Assembly (NCBI GenBank): GCA_009774145.1
Contig: VSND01000098.1
Span: 1-11,964 of the forward strand
Reading direction: 5' to 3'
Length of the DNA: 11,964 bases
DNA from: Lachnospiraceae bacterium
GTDB taxonomy: Bacteria; Bacillota; Clostridia; Lachnospirales; Lachnospiraceae
In this document: one piece after another, positions 11,192 to 11,964 of the stretch
Position numbering within the stretch: the first letter of the stretch is position 1
Layout of the letters: every line of letters starts with the position of its first letter
Notes under the pieces: model-generated
What the model was told of the DNA's origin: nothing
What the model saw: only the letters and a program-made list of their open reading frames with translations
The model's database searches: none
Made by a program: the position numbers and the translations under genes

Positions 11192-11964
11192 CCATCCGGA
11201 CGCCCTGTCTGTCAGCCAGCACGGACTTTTCCCAGAGAATGGCGTTCAGGACAGGATTGGATATATAGCGCTTTCCGGTCAGGGTATCCAGTTCCACTTC
11301 CATATCCCCCAGCAGGCTTAAAATCTCCTCGTTTCCGCCGTCGGCGGCCAGCGCGGCTATGGAAACCATGCAGTTTTTCAGGTCGTGGGCATACCGCCTG
11401 TGTCCCAGATCGATTTCTTCCAGATGCTTATAGTACCTTTGCTGCAGCGCGGCCTGCTGCCTAGCAAGCTGCTGTTCCCTGCTTTTCTCGCTGACAAAAA
11501 ACAGTTTGTTGATCGTGTAAAAAAGCAGTACATTTGCCAGCGGAAGAAGGAAAAGCCCAAATTTCAGACTGTACTGCGCCCATACGGCGCCATCATTTCC
11601 AAAAGTAATCCCAAGATAGATCAGCGCCGTGGAAAACGGCAGAATCACAAAAGACAACGGAAAATGCTCCCGCATCTTATACTGTGTGCCGAGGAAACAG
11701 ACTTTTAGTCCATGCAGTACAAACCGGCACAGTATGTAGGAAAGGATTCCCATCATATATTTTTCCGCTTCCCATGTATAATGAAGCTCTTCCCTGATCA
11801 TCTGCCACAGCGGGATTTTGGCAAAGAAAAGTTCAATGACAAGTTCAGAGAACAATGTTACCGCCCCGCCGATCAGGAGCAGAAATCCCTCTTTCCTGTG
11901 GTCGTCCTTAAAAATCAACAGGACCGGCGCCGCCAGGACCGGCAATCCAAAAATCAGGTTTATC
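11184..11964 (-). pseudogene. AgrC-like sensor histidine kinase lacking the ATPase domain (5' end outside the window)
   Basis: The frame is open to the window edge. It encodes several hydrophobic membrane segments (for example VLLIFK after VLAAP, EGFLLLIGGAVTLFSELVI, SFVILPFSTALIYLGITF, FGLFLLPLANVLLFYTI). A coiled-coil linker (SREQQLARQQAALQQRYYKH) and the H-box RRYAHDLKNCM with the phosphoacceptor His follow. The next motif SNPVLNAILWEK is the conserved (D/N)xPxLNAIL stretch that precedes the GHKL ATPase domain. Translation then stops at TAA 11184-11186, where about 100 residues with the N, G1 and G2 boxes should follow. Such kinases normally sense peptide signals and phosphorylate LytTR-type regulators. 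This one cannot autophosphorylate on its own. No ATPase sequence exists in other frames before the next gene. Confidence 0.85.

Overview
The window looks like a chromosomal accessory region of a Gram-positive Clostridia member, most likely Lachnospiraceae. This is an inference from strong AGGAGG-type ribosome sites, the codon style, an AraC regulator beside a NagD-like HAD phosphatase, and an AgrC-type histidine kinase. No rRNA or other marker confirms it.

Left edge (1-1096, + strand): the C-terminal tail of an AraC-family regulator, an extended -10 promoter, and an intact NagD/HAD-IIA phosphatase gene. Next is a complete 882-bp IS5-family element (about 1097-1978). It has 21-bp perfect terminal repeats, a TA flank on each side, and a two-frame transposase on the - strand joined by a -1 shift.

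Middle (1979-11113, - strand): about 18 small genes or gene pieces, all in one direction and closely packed, often overlapping. They are mostly acidic or unrecognised. The recognisable ones are a SUKH (SMI1/KNR4) domain, a DUF2262-like C-terminal half, a DUF3806-like N-terminal half, a HEAT-like protein and a bacterial PH-like protein. There is no toxin, secretion or phage structural gene. This is the make-up of a polyimmunity locus: an array of mixed immunity genes for polymorphic toxins, most without their toxin. Immunity function is inferred from family and context and is not proven for any gene here.

Right edge (11184-11964, - strand): the membrane and dimerisation part of an AgrC-like sensor kinase. 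It stops just before the ATPase domain should begin, so it appears broken at the boundary of the array.

The array shows decay and reshuffling in many places. A 0.8-kb gene cassette is present twice. One copy has an 11-nt deletion that makes translation run through the next gene's ribosome site and gives a Lys/Arg tail. The other copy's leader supplies the last codons of its upstream neighbour. A DUF2262-like family appears as a 3'-truncated copy cut by the IS and as a separate 5'-truncated copy with an in-frame stop. A 44-codon gene carries an in-frame TGA, and the SUKH gene ends short. The most interesting reading is a recombination-driven store of immunity genes, part working and part wreckage, bounded by an IS on one side and a broken sensor kinase on the other.
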